From positions 1-27,558 of IMG/VR virus record IMGVR_UViG_3300037264_000699: a stretch of DNA of 27,558 nucleotides. The stretch is one strand, 5' to 3'. The stretch is from a virus. Made by a program: the position numbers and the translations under genes. The notes below the pieces were generated by a model. The model did no database searches and was not told the origin of the DNA. It saw only the letters and a list, made by a program, of their open reading frames with translations. Of the stretch, positions 14,048 to 20,558 are shown in pieces (position 1 is the first letter of the stretch; each line of letters begins with the position of its first letter).

Positions 14048-14512
14048 ATGGATGACGAGATTCTCTCTCTGGATCGCTCCTACTTCCGGGTGATGGCGCG
14101 TAACAATGGCACGTTGCAGATCACGGCCATCGCCGCGACGATCGACCACGGCGACGAGAGCGACATCACTGATTTCGTTGAGTCGCAGATGAACAACCCG
14201 GCCGTTGCCCCTATCTTGCAGGGCGGAGAGATGCGTTGGGAGTCCAACGGAATCATCGCTTTGCTGCTGACCGACTCGGCTGACGTGAAGCAGGTCCTCA
14301 TGCGGGACTTCCTGTTCATGGCGATGCTGTCGGGCCGCTTCCGTCCCACCGAGGGCACGCAGAAGTTGATGTGGGCCGACGCCGCCACAGGCGTGCAGCC
14401 CACTTTCCCCCCGGTCCCCGAGGACTGGTGGGTTGAGTTGGATGCCGGAACCGCTCCTGCTGGCCCTGCTGGCTATGCGGCGTGGTACGCGGCATGGGTG
14501 GCGGCTCAGTAG
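14048..14512 (+). CDS. Hypothetical structural-region protein
   Basis: The 154-residue product starts after GGAGGAG inside the end of the preceding gene. Residues 1-75 are mixed alpha/beta; 75-110 are hydrophobic and helical (IIALLLTDSADVKQVL, then LFMAMLSG) but too interrupted for a clear membrane span. The C-terminus is Pro/Trp/Ala-rich, ending AGYAAWYAAWVAAQ. No family is recognised. It is the last gene of the decoration block, 44 nt before the first tail-tube gene. Confidence 0.6.
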   Translation: MDDEILSLDRSYFRVMARNNGTLQITAIAATIDHGDESDITDFVESQMNNPAVAPILQGGEMRWESNGIIALLLTDSADVKQVLMRDFLFMAMLSGRFRPTEGTQKLMWADAATGVQPTFPPVPEDWWVELDAGTAPAGPAGYAAWYAAWVAAQ

Positions 14513-14556
14513 TTCCAAGGCGCCTCGTGCGCCCCTCAACGTGGGATACTTGAGCC

Positions 14557-15342
14557 GTGGCCATTTGTTGTCCGAAGTCCATCAAGGCATGTGCCCTTCG
14601 TATTACGCGCCTGAATGGATCGGACGTTCCTCTCGACCCCCTGACTCCAAACAGCCGAATCCAGACGGCGGGGTTCATGGAGTTGAACCTCTCCCCCGAC
14701 ATCATCACGGGAGAAGTCACCGACATCGCCACTACGTGTGGCGACATCTGCATCTCGCACAACGACTGCGACAAGGTGAGGGGATTCGACATCGAGTTGA
14801 AGTTGTGCGGCGTCCCTCTACCCGTCCTAGAGATGTTGACCGGCATCACTTTGATGGACGACGGCATGGGCAACTTCGTGGGGGCGGCCCTACGTGAAGG
14901 CAAGAGCAACCGCTGCAGCAACGATCCGAAGATGATCGAACTGTGGACCAAGAACGCGGATCGCCCATCTTGTGACATCGATGGAGTCCCTGGCAGCCTA
15001 TGGATTCACTGGATTCTCCCCAGGACCATCAAGTGGGAAATCAGTGGAAGCATCAACTTCAACTCGGGGCCACTTGAGTTCGCCCTCTCGGCTTACGCTG
15101 AGAACAACCCCAACTTCTACCCGTCGTGGCCTGGGCTTACCTTTCCGTCCTATGTGCCGGGCGGTGGTGACCCAACCGGACTCCCCACTGGCGCTCCCCC
15201 TCCGGTCCTTCCGGCTGGCATCACGGCCGACCCCTGGACCATCACGGATCAAGTGGTCATCCAGGGAGCCGGTCCCCTGGCTTGGAAGTGCGTGGACAGC
15301 CTTCCTTCCCCCATCGATGACTGTGGATATGTGCCGGTATGA
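14557..15342 (+). CDS. Major tail (tube) protein paralogue 1
   Basis: The 261-residue protein begins with GTG and MAICCPKSIKACALRITRL. It contains MELNLSPDI, then LKLCGVPLPVLEMLTG, then PRTIKWEISGSINF and a C-terminal PSYVPGGGDPTGLPTG linker and PSPIDDCGYVPV end. This pattern is that of actinophage tail-tube subunits. It is collinear with the product at 16161 over its whole length. The Shine-Dalgarno match is poor (GGGA 10 nt upstream), while GATACT (14545-14550) ends 7 nt before the GTG, allowing a leaderless start. One of the two paralogues probably forms the main tube and the other a minor or specialised ring. Confidence 0.8.
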   Translation: MAICCPKSIKACALRITRLNGSDVPLDPLTPNSRIQTAGFMELNLSPDIITGEVTDIATTCGDICISHNDCDKVRGFDIELKLCGVPLPVLEMLTGITLMDDGMGNFVGAALREGKSNRCSNDPKMIELWTKNADRPSCDIDGVPGSLWIHWILPRTIKWEISGSINFNSGPLEFALSAYAENNPNFYPSWPGLTFPSYVPGGGDPTGLPTGAPPPVLPAGITADPWTITDQVVIQGAGPLAWKCVDSLPSPIDDCGYVPV

Positions 15343-15379
15343 CTTGTGGGACTATCGTCCCGGTAACGCCAGCCACCCC

Positions 15380-15385
15380 TAGAAT
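15380..15385 (+). promoter_or_regulatory. Possible -10 element (TAGAAT)
   Basis: TAGAAT lies in the gap between 15342 and 15425, 45 nt before the chosen GTG start. There is no convincing -35. A short 5-bp hairpin (15348-15361) just upstream could close the preceding gene. Confidence 0.3.
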
Positions 15386-15424
15386 CTGTCCTGTAATCCT
15401 TAATCTCTGACGATGGAGACACGC

Positions 15425-15679
15425 GTGAAGAAGAAGTTGTTGGTGGCCTCCTTGAGTGACCAAGGGGCCGGGAAGGTGAAGATCGTCCTCGGAAATCGCA
15501 CGGGTCACCCTGAGGACTATTACATCTTGGGCGTGACGCCCAGGGTGACTATTGGCCTCGATGGGAACACCACCTATGCAGTAACCCTCGATGTCGCTCT
15601 CGACGCGACTATTGTGGAGGTACGCCAGGGAGGACGAGACGGTGAAGTCCTGGCCTTATTGGAACTAGAGCATCGGTAG
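15425..15679 (+). CDS. Small hypothetical protein between the tail-tube paralogues
   Basis: The 84-residue product is predicted beta-rich: KKKLLVASLSDQ, VKIVLGNRTG, TTYAVTLDVALDATIVEV and a charged end. GTG 15425 is preferred because GGAG (15415-15418) lies 6 nt upstream. The in-frame ATG at 15413 has no ribosome-binding site and would add four residues. No family is recognised. It ends 5 nt before the next gene, so the two are probably expressed together. Confidence 0.55.
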   Translation: MKKKLLVASLSDQGAGKVKIVLGNRTGHPEDYYILGVTPRVTIGLDGNTTYAVTLDVALDATIVEVRQGGRDGEVLALLELEHR

Positions 15680-15684
15680 GGACC

Positions 15685-16095
15685 ATGAGCAACAAGCCGA
15701 GCGGACGATTCAGCAACTACCCCAAGGTGAACCGTGGGGTTTCTTCGGATGAGCCGAAGGAAGTGGTCGTTCGCGCCCCAGAGCCGGAGGAAGTGGTCGA
15801 TACGGCCCCAGAGCCGGAGGAAGTGGTCGCTCCCACCCCAGAGCCGGAGGAAGTGGCAGACGACGGAGAGTCCACTGAGACTGCTGAATCTGTCGAGGAC
15901 GAGGGGGCTTCGGATGAAGCCGCCGAAGATGTCGCCGAGGCTGCCTTCATTGGCGCTGACGACATTTCCGAGATGACGGCCAAGGAAGTCTTGGATTGGG
16001 TCGGCGACGACCTGAGCCGTCGCGAGTACGCCTTGGCTACCGAAAGTTCTGGCCGGGAGCGCAAGACCCTACTGTCGCGGTTGGCAGAGGGATAA
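15685..16095 (+). CDS. Acidic repeat protein with C-terminal helical domain
   Basis: The product is 136 residues. The N-terminus is basic (SNKPSGRFSNYPKVNRG). The middle (25-90) is highly acidic and contains three PEPEEVV/PEPEEVA repeats encoded by 30-bp direct repeats. The last 40 residues (MTAKEVLDWVGDDLSRREYA to TLLSRLAEG) form a helical domain seen at the C-terminus of small phage proteins encoded near capsid genes, where it is often linked to head-tail connection. Here it lies between the tail-tube genes. The disordered acidic linker resembles the acidic part of the capsid protein. Role not established. Confidence 0.6.
   Translation: MSNKPSGRFSNYPKVNRGVSSDEPKEVVVRAPEPEEVVDTAPEPEEVVAPTPEPEEVADDGESTETAESVEDEGASDEAAEDVAEAAFIGADDISEMTAKEVLDWVGDDLSRREYALATESSGRERKTLLSRLAEG
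15751..15859 (+). repeat. 30-bp in-frame tandem repeat
   Basis: Units starting at 15781, 15811 and 15841 share GAGCCGGAGGAAGTGG, preceded by a degenerate unit at 15751 (GAGCCGAAGGAAGTGG). The 30-nt period keeps the reading frame and gives the PEPEEVV repeats of the acidic protein. It looks like recent slippage or unequal recombination. Confidence 0.85.
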
Positions 16096-16119
16096 ACACA
16101 CCACCATCAGTCTTTGACA

Positions 16120-16125
16120 TACAAT
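16120..16125 (+). promoter_or_regulatory. TACAAT promoter-like element before tail-tube gene 2
   Basis: TACAAT is preceded directly by TTGACA, too close to act as a -35. It starts 41 nt before the ATG at 16161. The same hexamer occurs at similar distance before the genes at 17681, 18256 and 20865. Confidence 0.45.
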
Positions 16126-16160
16126 GACGGTGATCGGTCAAGCCTAGGAGGCAAAACCAC

Positions 16161-16958
16161 ATGGCAATCTGCTGCCCCAAGTCCATCAAGGCGTGTGCCA
16201 TGCGGATCACGCGCCAGAACGAGTGCGACATCGCTCTCGATCCATTGGTTCCCAATAGCCGCATCCAGAGCGCAGGCTTCATGGAGTTGAACCTCTCCCC
16301 GGACGTTGAGTCCGGCGAGGACATCACCACCAAGAACGGCTGCGGCGACATCTGCATCCGTGACAAGGACTGCGACCGCCTCAAGGGCTTCGAGGTCGAA
16401 CTCAAGTTGTGCGGCGTTCCGCTCACCGTCATCGAGATGCTGACGGGCGCAACCCTCCTATCGGACGGAGACGGTGGCTTCAATGGCGCCGTCATGCGTG
16501 AGTCCAAGGACGCAGCCTGCGAATACTCGAAGGCGTTGGAGTTCTGGTCCAAGAACGCCGACAAGGGTGCTTGCACCGTGGACGGCCTCGTAGAGAACCT
16601 CTACATCCATTGGGTGCTTCCTCGCACGATCAATTGGGAGTTCAGTGGTGGCCTCAACTTCACCAATGGCCCCCTTGAGATCGTCCTGATGGGCTACGCG
16701 GAGAACAACCCCCTGTGGTTCCCCTCGTACCCCGATGGCACCTTCCCGTCCTACGTCCCTGGTGGCGGCGATCCCACCGGCCTCCCGACGGGTCCGGCTC
16801 CGGGCAACCCGAACCCGAACCTGCCACCTGGGATCACGGCCGATCCTTGGAACGGAACCGATCAGGCTGCGATCCAGGCGGGCGGTCCGATGGCCTGGCG
16901 TTGTGTGGGTTCCCTCCCGTCGCCCATTGATGACTGCGGCTACGTGCCCGTCGTCTAG
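16161..16958 (+). CDS. Major tail (tube) protein paralogue 2
   Basis: The 265-residue product is collinear with the 14557 product. It shares MAICCPKSIKACA, NSRIQSAGFMELNLSPD, LKLCGVPLTVIEMLTGA, PSYVPGGGDPTGLPTG and the DDCGYVPV end. AGGAGG (16146-16151) and a TACAAT element upstream, plus a very strong terminator downstream, suggest that this is the highly expressed tube subunit. Conserved Cys residues (CC at 4-5, GCGDIC, DKDC) are shared with the paralogue and may form stabilising disulfides or metal sites. Tail-tube assignment rests on family pattern and on proximity to chaperone and tape-measure genes. Confidence 0.85.
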   Translation: MAICCPKSIKACAMRITRQNECDIALDPLVPNSRIQSAGFMELNLSPDVESGEDITTKNGCGDICIRDKDCDRLKGFEVELKLCGVPLTVIEMLTGATLLSDGDGGFNGAVMRESKDAACEYSKALEFWSKNADKGACTVDGLVENLYIHWVLPRTINWEFSGGLNFTNGPLEIVLMGYAENNPLWFPSYPDGTFPSYVPGGGDPTGLPTGPAPGNPNPNLPPGITADPWNGTDQAAIQAGGPMAWRCVGSLPSPIDDCGYVPVV

Positions 16959-16985
16959 GCGACTCCCACCTCTGACCGATCAGAC

Positions 16986-17015
16986 GGACCCCCCGCCCTT
17001 CCCGGCGGGGGGTCC
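16986..17015 (+). terminator. Strong hairpin terminator after tail-tube gene 2
   Basis: GGACCCCCCGCC (16986-16997) pairs perfectly with GGCGGGGGGTCC (17004-17015) around a 6-nt loop, 27 nt after the stop. It is followed by TTCGCGTCCCC rather than a U-run. It separates the tail-tube transcript from the HNH gene. Confidence 0.8.
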
Positions 17016-17050
17016 TTCGCGTCCCCTATTGATTGCAGAAGGTCGGCGTC

Positions 17051-17569
17051 ATGGCTTTGGTATACGATCATCCGATGGATCGGGTGCTGCTTCTCAACGC
17101 AACCTATGAACCAATCTGCGCGGTGCCGATGCGGCGCGCCGTCGTTCTCGTGCTCTGCGACAAGGCCGAGATCGTCACGGCATACGATGCCGTGGTTCGT
17201 TCGGCGAGCATGGAGATGTCGCGCCCGGCCGTCATTCGCCTGGTCCGCTACGTCAACGTCCCCCGGTTCCGCAAGGCATACCTGAGCCGCCGCACCATCC
17301 TGCAGCGGGACAACCACGAGTGCTGCTATTGCGGTGGCAAGGCATCCACGATGGACCACATCATGCCTCGAAGCCGTGGCGGCGCCCACTCATGGACCAA
17401 CGTCGTGGCTTGCTGCTTCGGCTGCAACCAGACCAAGGACGACAAGACCCCTCAAGAGATGGACTGGAAGATGCGGTACCAGCCATTCGAGCCTGAGGGC
17501 AATCGTCGCATCGTCTTGATCGTCGGCTGTCTCGACCCTACGTGGGAAGAATGGATGGCCGTAGCCTAA
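17051..17569 (+). CDS. HNH endonuclease
   Basis: The 172-residue protein has the usual actinobacterial HNH plan. An N-terminal domain reads VLLLNATYEPICAVPMRRAV. Then comes a zinc knuckle CCYC (91-94), the catalytic DHIMPRSRGG segment (Asp102-His103), a central Asn in SWTNVV, and the second knuckle CCFGCNQTKD. All HNH and zinc positions are present, so activity is likely. ATG 17051 follows AGAAGG; an upstream TTG reading is not needed. The gene sits alone between two strong hairpins (16986-17015 and 17592-17621), like a mobile or homing insertion in the tail operon, though a packaging role is also known for phage HNH proteins. Confidence 0.88.
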   Translation: MALVYDHPMDRVLLLNATYEPICAVPMRRAVVLVLCDKAEIVTAYDAVVRSASMEMSRPAVIRLVRYVNVPRFRKAYLSRRTILQRDNHECCYCGGKASTMDHIMPRSRGGAHSWTNVVACCFGCNQTKDDKTPQEMDWKMRYQPFEPEGNRRIVLIVGCLDPTWEEWMAVA

Positions 17570-17591
17570 GAGGACCGCTTCGCAAGGCGCC

Positions 17592-17621
17592 TAGGGGCCA
17601 CTCCTTCGGGGGTGGCCCCTA
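17592..17621 (+). terminator. Hairpin terminator after HNH gene
   Basis: TAGGGGCCACTCC (17592-17604) pairs with GGGGTGGCCCCTA (17609-17621), 13 bp with one wobble, around a stable TTCG tetraloop. TTATGTG follows. It lies 22 nt after the HNH stop. Confidence 0.8.
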
Positions 17622-17642
17622 TTATGTGTCCGATCGGTGTGA

Positions 17643-17648
17643 TACAAT
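17643..17648 (+). promoter_or_regulatory. TACAAT promoter-like element before the metallopeptidase gene
   Basis: TACAAT lies 38 nt before ATG 17681 and just after a terminator, where a new promoter is required unless read-through occurs. TATTAT at 17620-17625 occupies the -35 position but does not match the consensus. Confidence 0.5.
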
Positions 17649-17680
17649 AGGGTTCCTTACTGACAGAAGGGAGCCTACCC

Positions 17681-18235
17681 ATGGCACGAACGCGAGACAG
17701 CCAACGACAGAAGGTTTACGGGGCTGAGAGGTTCTTGCAGTCGCAAGGACCTCGATATGAGACGGTGCCCGAAATGCAGGCATACGTGGATCGCCTCACC
17801 AAGAGCGCCTGGTTTCGCCGCAGGTGGCCCCGCACGGCCCGTAGGGGCATCCAAGTGCGGGACGGCCGCGGGAGGCGCATAGCGTGCGCTGAGACGATCT
17901 GGGGCACTCCTGTGATCAAGATGCCGCTGTGGAGCCGCTCCAAGGCCGTCATCATCCACGAGATCGCCCATCATTGCTCCGACGAGGCCCACGGGACGCG
18001 TGACGTGGCGGCCCACGGGTGGCAGTTCGCCGCCACCCTGCTCGAACTCGTCACCCATGAGATGGGGGCTGACATCGGAACCGAACTCAAGGCGTCCTAC
18101 AAGGCAAAGAAGGTGCGCCACAAGGCGCCCCGTCAACGGGCACCCATCACCGACGAACAGAGGGCCGTCTTGATAGAAAGGATGGCTGTGGCTAGAGCAG
18201 CGCGTGCAGCCAAGGTACAATCGATGGAGGTCTAG
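17681..18235 (+). CDS. Zincin metallopeptidase-like protein (TIGR04338-type)
   Basis: The 184-residue product begins MARTRDSQRQKVYGAERFL, the characteristic opening of the actinobacterial putative metallohydrolase family TIGR04338. The zinc site is HEIAHH (His93, Glu94, His97), with a third ligand likely in AAHGWQF (His112). The C-terminal 50 residues are basic and Ala/Arg-rich, suggesting nucleic-acid or acidic-surface binding. Ribosome-binding site AGAAGGGAG precedes ATG 17681. Substrate is unknown for the family. In this structural region it could process a virion protein such as the capsid delta domain or be a host-derived accessory gene. Catalytic potential is seen; role is inference. 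Confidence 0.82.
   Translation: MARTRDSQRQKVYGAERFLQSQGPRYETVPEMQAYVDRLTKSAWFRRRWPRTARRGIQVRDGRGRRIACAETIWGTPVIKMPLWSRSKAVIIHEIAHHCSDEAHGTRDVAAHGWQFAATLLELVTHEMGADIGTELKASYKAKKVRHKAPRQRAPITDEQRAVLIERMAVARAARAAKVQSMEV
18216..18221 (+). promoter_or_regulatory. TACAAT promoter-like element before the adaptor gene
   Basis: TACAAT lies inside the last codons of the metallopeptidase gene, 40 nt before ATG 18256. It matches the motif before three other genes. It could be chance coding sequence (Lys-Val-Gln-Ser). Confidence 0.35.
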
Positions 18236-18255
18236 CCCCCCACCCGAGGTATCCG

Positions 18256-19089
18256 ATGGCTGCGCCACCAGTTGAAGTCCCATGCGAACCGTGGACCACC
18301 CCAGAGGAGGTCCGCGAGTGCTGCAATGGCCTCGACCCGCTGTACGACCTCACGGACTCCATCCTGTTTGCTTCGGCCCTGCTTTACCGGCTCTCTGGGC
18401 GCCAGTTCCCTGGGGAGTGTGAGCGCACCATTTGGCCGTGCTCCGGCAACAACTGCGGCTGTGGCTGTGGTACCTGCGGCGGAGGGGCGTCCTTCCTGGG
18501 TAACGATTGGTGGTGGGCTTACCACTCCTACCCGGCGTGGCCGGTGCCCAACGGATCGGGCGACGGATTCATCAACGTCGGGGCCTGCTGTAACTCGTGC
18601 TGCATCCCCTCGGTGCAACTCCCGGCCACGGTCAACGAGATCGTGGAGGTCATCATCGATGGGGTGACCCTCGATCCAAGCGCATACGCCATCAAGGCGT
18701 ACCGCGAGATCGTGCGCGTCGATGGCGGCTCCTGGCCATGTCACAACGACTTGACCGGCGACCCCGGTGACCCCGGCGTGTGGACCATCACCTACCGCTA
18801 CGGGAAGCCCGTCCCACTCGATGGTCGTATCGCCGCTTCCATTTTCGCCTGCCAGATCGCGCTCAACCGCTGCGGCGGGGACTCGTGTCTGCCTCAGCGC
18901 CTCAAGAGCATCACCCGTCAGGGTGTGGAGATGGCCTTCGCTGATCCCCTAGATTTCATCGGACTCGGGCAGACCGGCATCTACGAGGTGGACATGTGGC
19001 TGCAGTCAGTCAACCCCACTAAGTTGAAGCGGCGCTCGCGGCTCCACCGACCTGACAAGGGTCCCGGCAACAACACCTTCACCGGCTGA
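18256..19089 (+). CDS. Head-to-tail adaptor protein
   Basis: The 277-residue protein has the features of actinophage head-tail connectors: EPWTTPEEVREC near the N-terminus, then LFASALLYRLSGRQFPG, CERTIWPC, later VNEIVEVIIDGVTLDPSAY, and a C-terminal helix region IALNRCGGDSCLPQRLKSI with FIGLGQTGI. It should form a ring below the portal. An inserted Cys/Gly segment (CGCGCGTC, residues about 62-74) and CCNSCC (111-116) give a dense Cys cluster unusual for this family core. Its last base overlaps the next ATG. The adaptor call is by pattern; no search was possible. Confidence 0.75.
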   Translation: MAAPPVEVPCEPWTTPEEVRECCNGLDPLYDLTDSILFASALLYRLSGRQFPGECERTIWPCSGNNCGCGCGTCGGGASFLGNDWWWAYHSYPAWPVPNGSGDGFINVGACCNSCCIPSVQLPATVNEIVEVIIDGVTLDPSAYAIKAYREIVRVDGGSWPCHNDLTGDPGDPGVWTITYRYGKPVPLDGRIAASIFACQIALNRCGGDSCLPQRLKSITRQGVEMAFADPLDFIGLGQTGIYEVDMWLQSVNPTKLKRRSRLHRPDKGPGNNTFTG

Positions 19090-19628
19090 TGGCTACTCCC
19101 AACCCCGCACACCTCAACGACATGCTGCAGTCGATTCTCGACGTGGCGTGTAACTGCTTGGATGACACCCCTCTTGGGCGTCCCGCCGACTGCTTCATCA
19201 GCCATGGCCAGCCGCCAGACGATTGCTGTGACTTCCTCTCGGTATGGGCTGAATACATCCGGCCGATCCAGGGCTTCGAGAATGCTCAATATGTCTCCGG
19301 TGTGAAGTTCACCGGGAGGTGCTGCGACATCGGCGCTGTCATGGACATTGCCATTCGGCTCGTGCGTCCGTGCTATCCCACCCTCAAGGACAACGCCACC
19401 AACCCCTTCCCGCCGCCCATCGAAATCCAGGCAGCCGCCGAGAACCTCTTGATTGACGGCTGGGCCATGCGATGCTGCGTGATGCGCGCCTACTGCGAGG
19501 ACTCGCTGTTCCCCGATGACACCGAGTGCCTTGAGGTTGCCTGGGGAGACATGGTTCCTCATGGCCCCAGGGGTGGATGCGCTGGTTGGACTTGGCGCAT
19601 AACCGTCGAGTTGGAGCAGTGCTGCTAG
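19089..19628 (+). CDS. Head-tail completion protein (stopper/terminator-like)
   Basis: The 179-residue product is coupled to the adaptor gene by TGATG. It has an N-terminal helix (LNDMLQSILDVACNCLDD), then RPADCFISHGQPPDDCCDFLSVW and a beta-rich core ending WTWRITVELEQCC. Small proteins at this place, with the LLD-V-C opening and a GxPxDDC segment, occur in actinophage connector modules. It could be the head-closure stopper or the tail terminator. The many Cys residues, including the C-terminal pair, may form disulfides. Confidence 0.6.
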   Translation: MATPNPAHLNDMLQSILDVACNCLDDTPLGRPADCFISHGQPPDDCCDFLSVWAEYIRPIQGFENAQYVSGVKFTGRCCDIGAVMDIAIRLVRPCYPTLKDNATNPFPPPIEIQAAAENLLIDGWAMRCCVMRAYCEDSLFPDDTECLEVAWGDMVPHGPRGGCAGWTWRITVELEQCC

Positions 19629-19637
19629 GAGGCCACC

Positions 19638-20069
19638 GTGCCGCCACCTATTCGTGTTCGGTATCAAGTTGATTTCAAGGTAGACCATGGTGCCTTGAAG
19701 ATGATGCTCGAAAGCCCCACCGACATCGTGGGGGCTTACATCCTTCGCATTGCGTTGATGGCTCAGTCTGGCGCGACCTCAAGGGCGCCCGTAGGGAAAA
19801 CGGGGAACCTCAAGCGCAGCATCGTGATGACCCGAGGGATTCCTGGGTCCCCCAGCGGCGTGGAGATCACGGCCAACATCGAATACGCCCTTGTCGTCCA
19901 TGAGGGACGTGGACCCATCACAATCACGCCCAAGCCGCCCAAGCAATTCCTCAAGTTCCCCAACAAGGCGGGGATCATGGTGTATATGCCCGAGGTCAAC
20001 CAGGGTCCGATCACCGGACGGCCCTTCCTTTGGAACGCCCTACAGGATGCTGTGGCGTCCATGGCTTGA
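19638..20069 (+). CDS. Neck/tail-completion protein (HK97 gp10-like)
   Basis: The 143-residue product starts at GTG 19638 with AGGAGG (19627-19632), which overlaps the upstream TAG. It contains RAPVGKTGNLKRSIVM, a motif of gp10-like minor tail-completion proteins in which a conserved TG-L-SI segment follows an N-terminal helix. Then comes EYALVVHEGRGPITITPK and a C-terminal GRPFLWNALQDAV helix. This whole plan matches that family well. It should join the head-tail connector to the tube. Confidence 0.8.
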   Translation: MPPPIRVRYQVDFKVDHGALKMMLESPTDIVGAYILRIALMAQSGATSRAPVGKTGNLKRSIVMTRGIPGSPSGVEITANIEYALVVHEGRGPITITPKPPKQFLKFPNKAGIMVYMPEVNQGPITGRPFLWNALQDAVASMA

Positions 20070-20076
20070 TGTCTGA

Positions 20077-20082
20077 TAGGGT
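20077..20082 (+). promoter_or_regulatory. Possible -10 element (TAGGGT) before the tail chaperone
   Basis: TAGGGT lies in the 43-nt gap, 36 nt before ATG 20113 and within the spacing range of the TACAAT elements. It is a poorer hexamer, with no clear -35. Confidence 0.25.
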
Positions 20083-20112
20083 GGACACACGGCTTCTCCG
20101 AAAGGAACCCAC

Positions 20113-20535
20113 ATGACCGATACCTCTGCTGCCACCACCTCGACCTCCGGTGAGGTCGATGAGGGTGCTGCGATCCATCCCGTCGAGGCTGGCGAATTGA
20201 ACCCTGAGGCGTACAAGGCGTTGAAGGACGAGGAGGCCGCCACTGTTGATGGTGAGGAATTGGCGACGGTCGAGGTTCGGGATCAGACCTTCAAGGTCGT
20301 GGCCAACCTGCCTGGCATCGTGCTTCTCGATCTCGGCGTGGCTTCCGACCCTTCGGCTACCCAGGGGGAGCAGTTGCGTGCACTGCGCGAGTTCCTCAAG
20401 GCTGCCATCGCTCCCGACGACCTCGGCCGTTTCGAGCATCACCTCCGCACCGCCCAGCCCACCATCTACATCGATGAACTCAACAAGATCGTTGAGAAGT
20501 TGCTGGCGGTGATCGGCGGCCGCCCTACCGAGTAG
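20113..20535 (+). CDS. Tail assembly chaperone, first reading frame
   Basis: The 140-residue product sits directly upstream of a second small frame and the tape measure, the usual place of the lambda gpG-like chaperone. It has an acidic, disordered N-terminus and a compact domain (EVRDQTFKVVANLPGIVLLDLG, then LRALREFLKAAIAPDD and FEHHLR) typical of actinophage chaperones. GAAAGGA precedes the ATG. It ends GRPTE just before TAG at 20533. The second part of the chaperone lies in the -1 frame. Confidence 0.8.
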   Translation: MTDTSAATTSTSGEVDEGAAIHPVEAGELNPEAYKALKDEEAATVDGEELATVEVRDQTFKVVANLPGIVLLDLGVASDPSATQGEQLRALREFLKAAIAPDDLGRFEHHLRTAQPTIYIDELNKIVEKLLAVIGGRPTE

Positions 20536-20558
20536 CCCACGCCCTCATTACTTGGACG

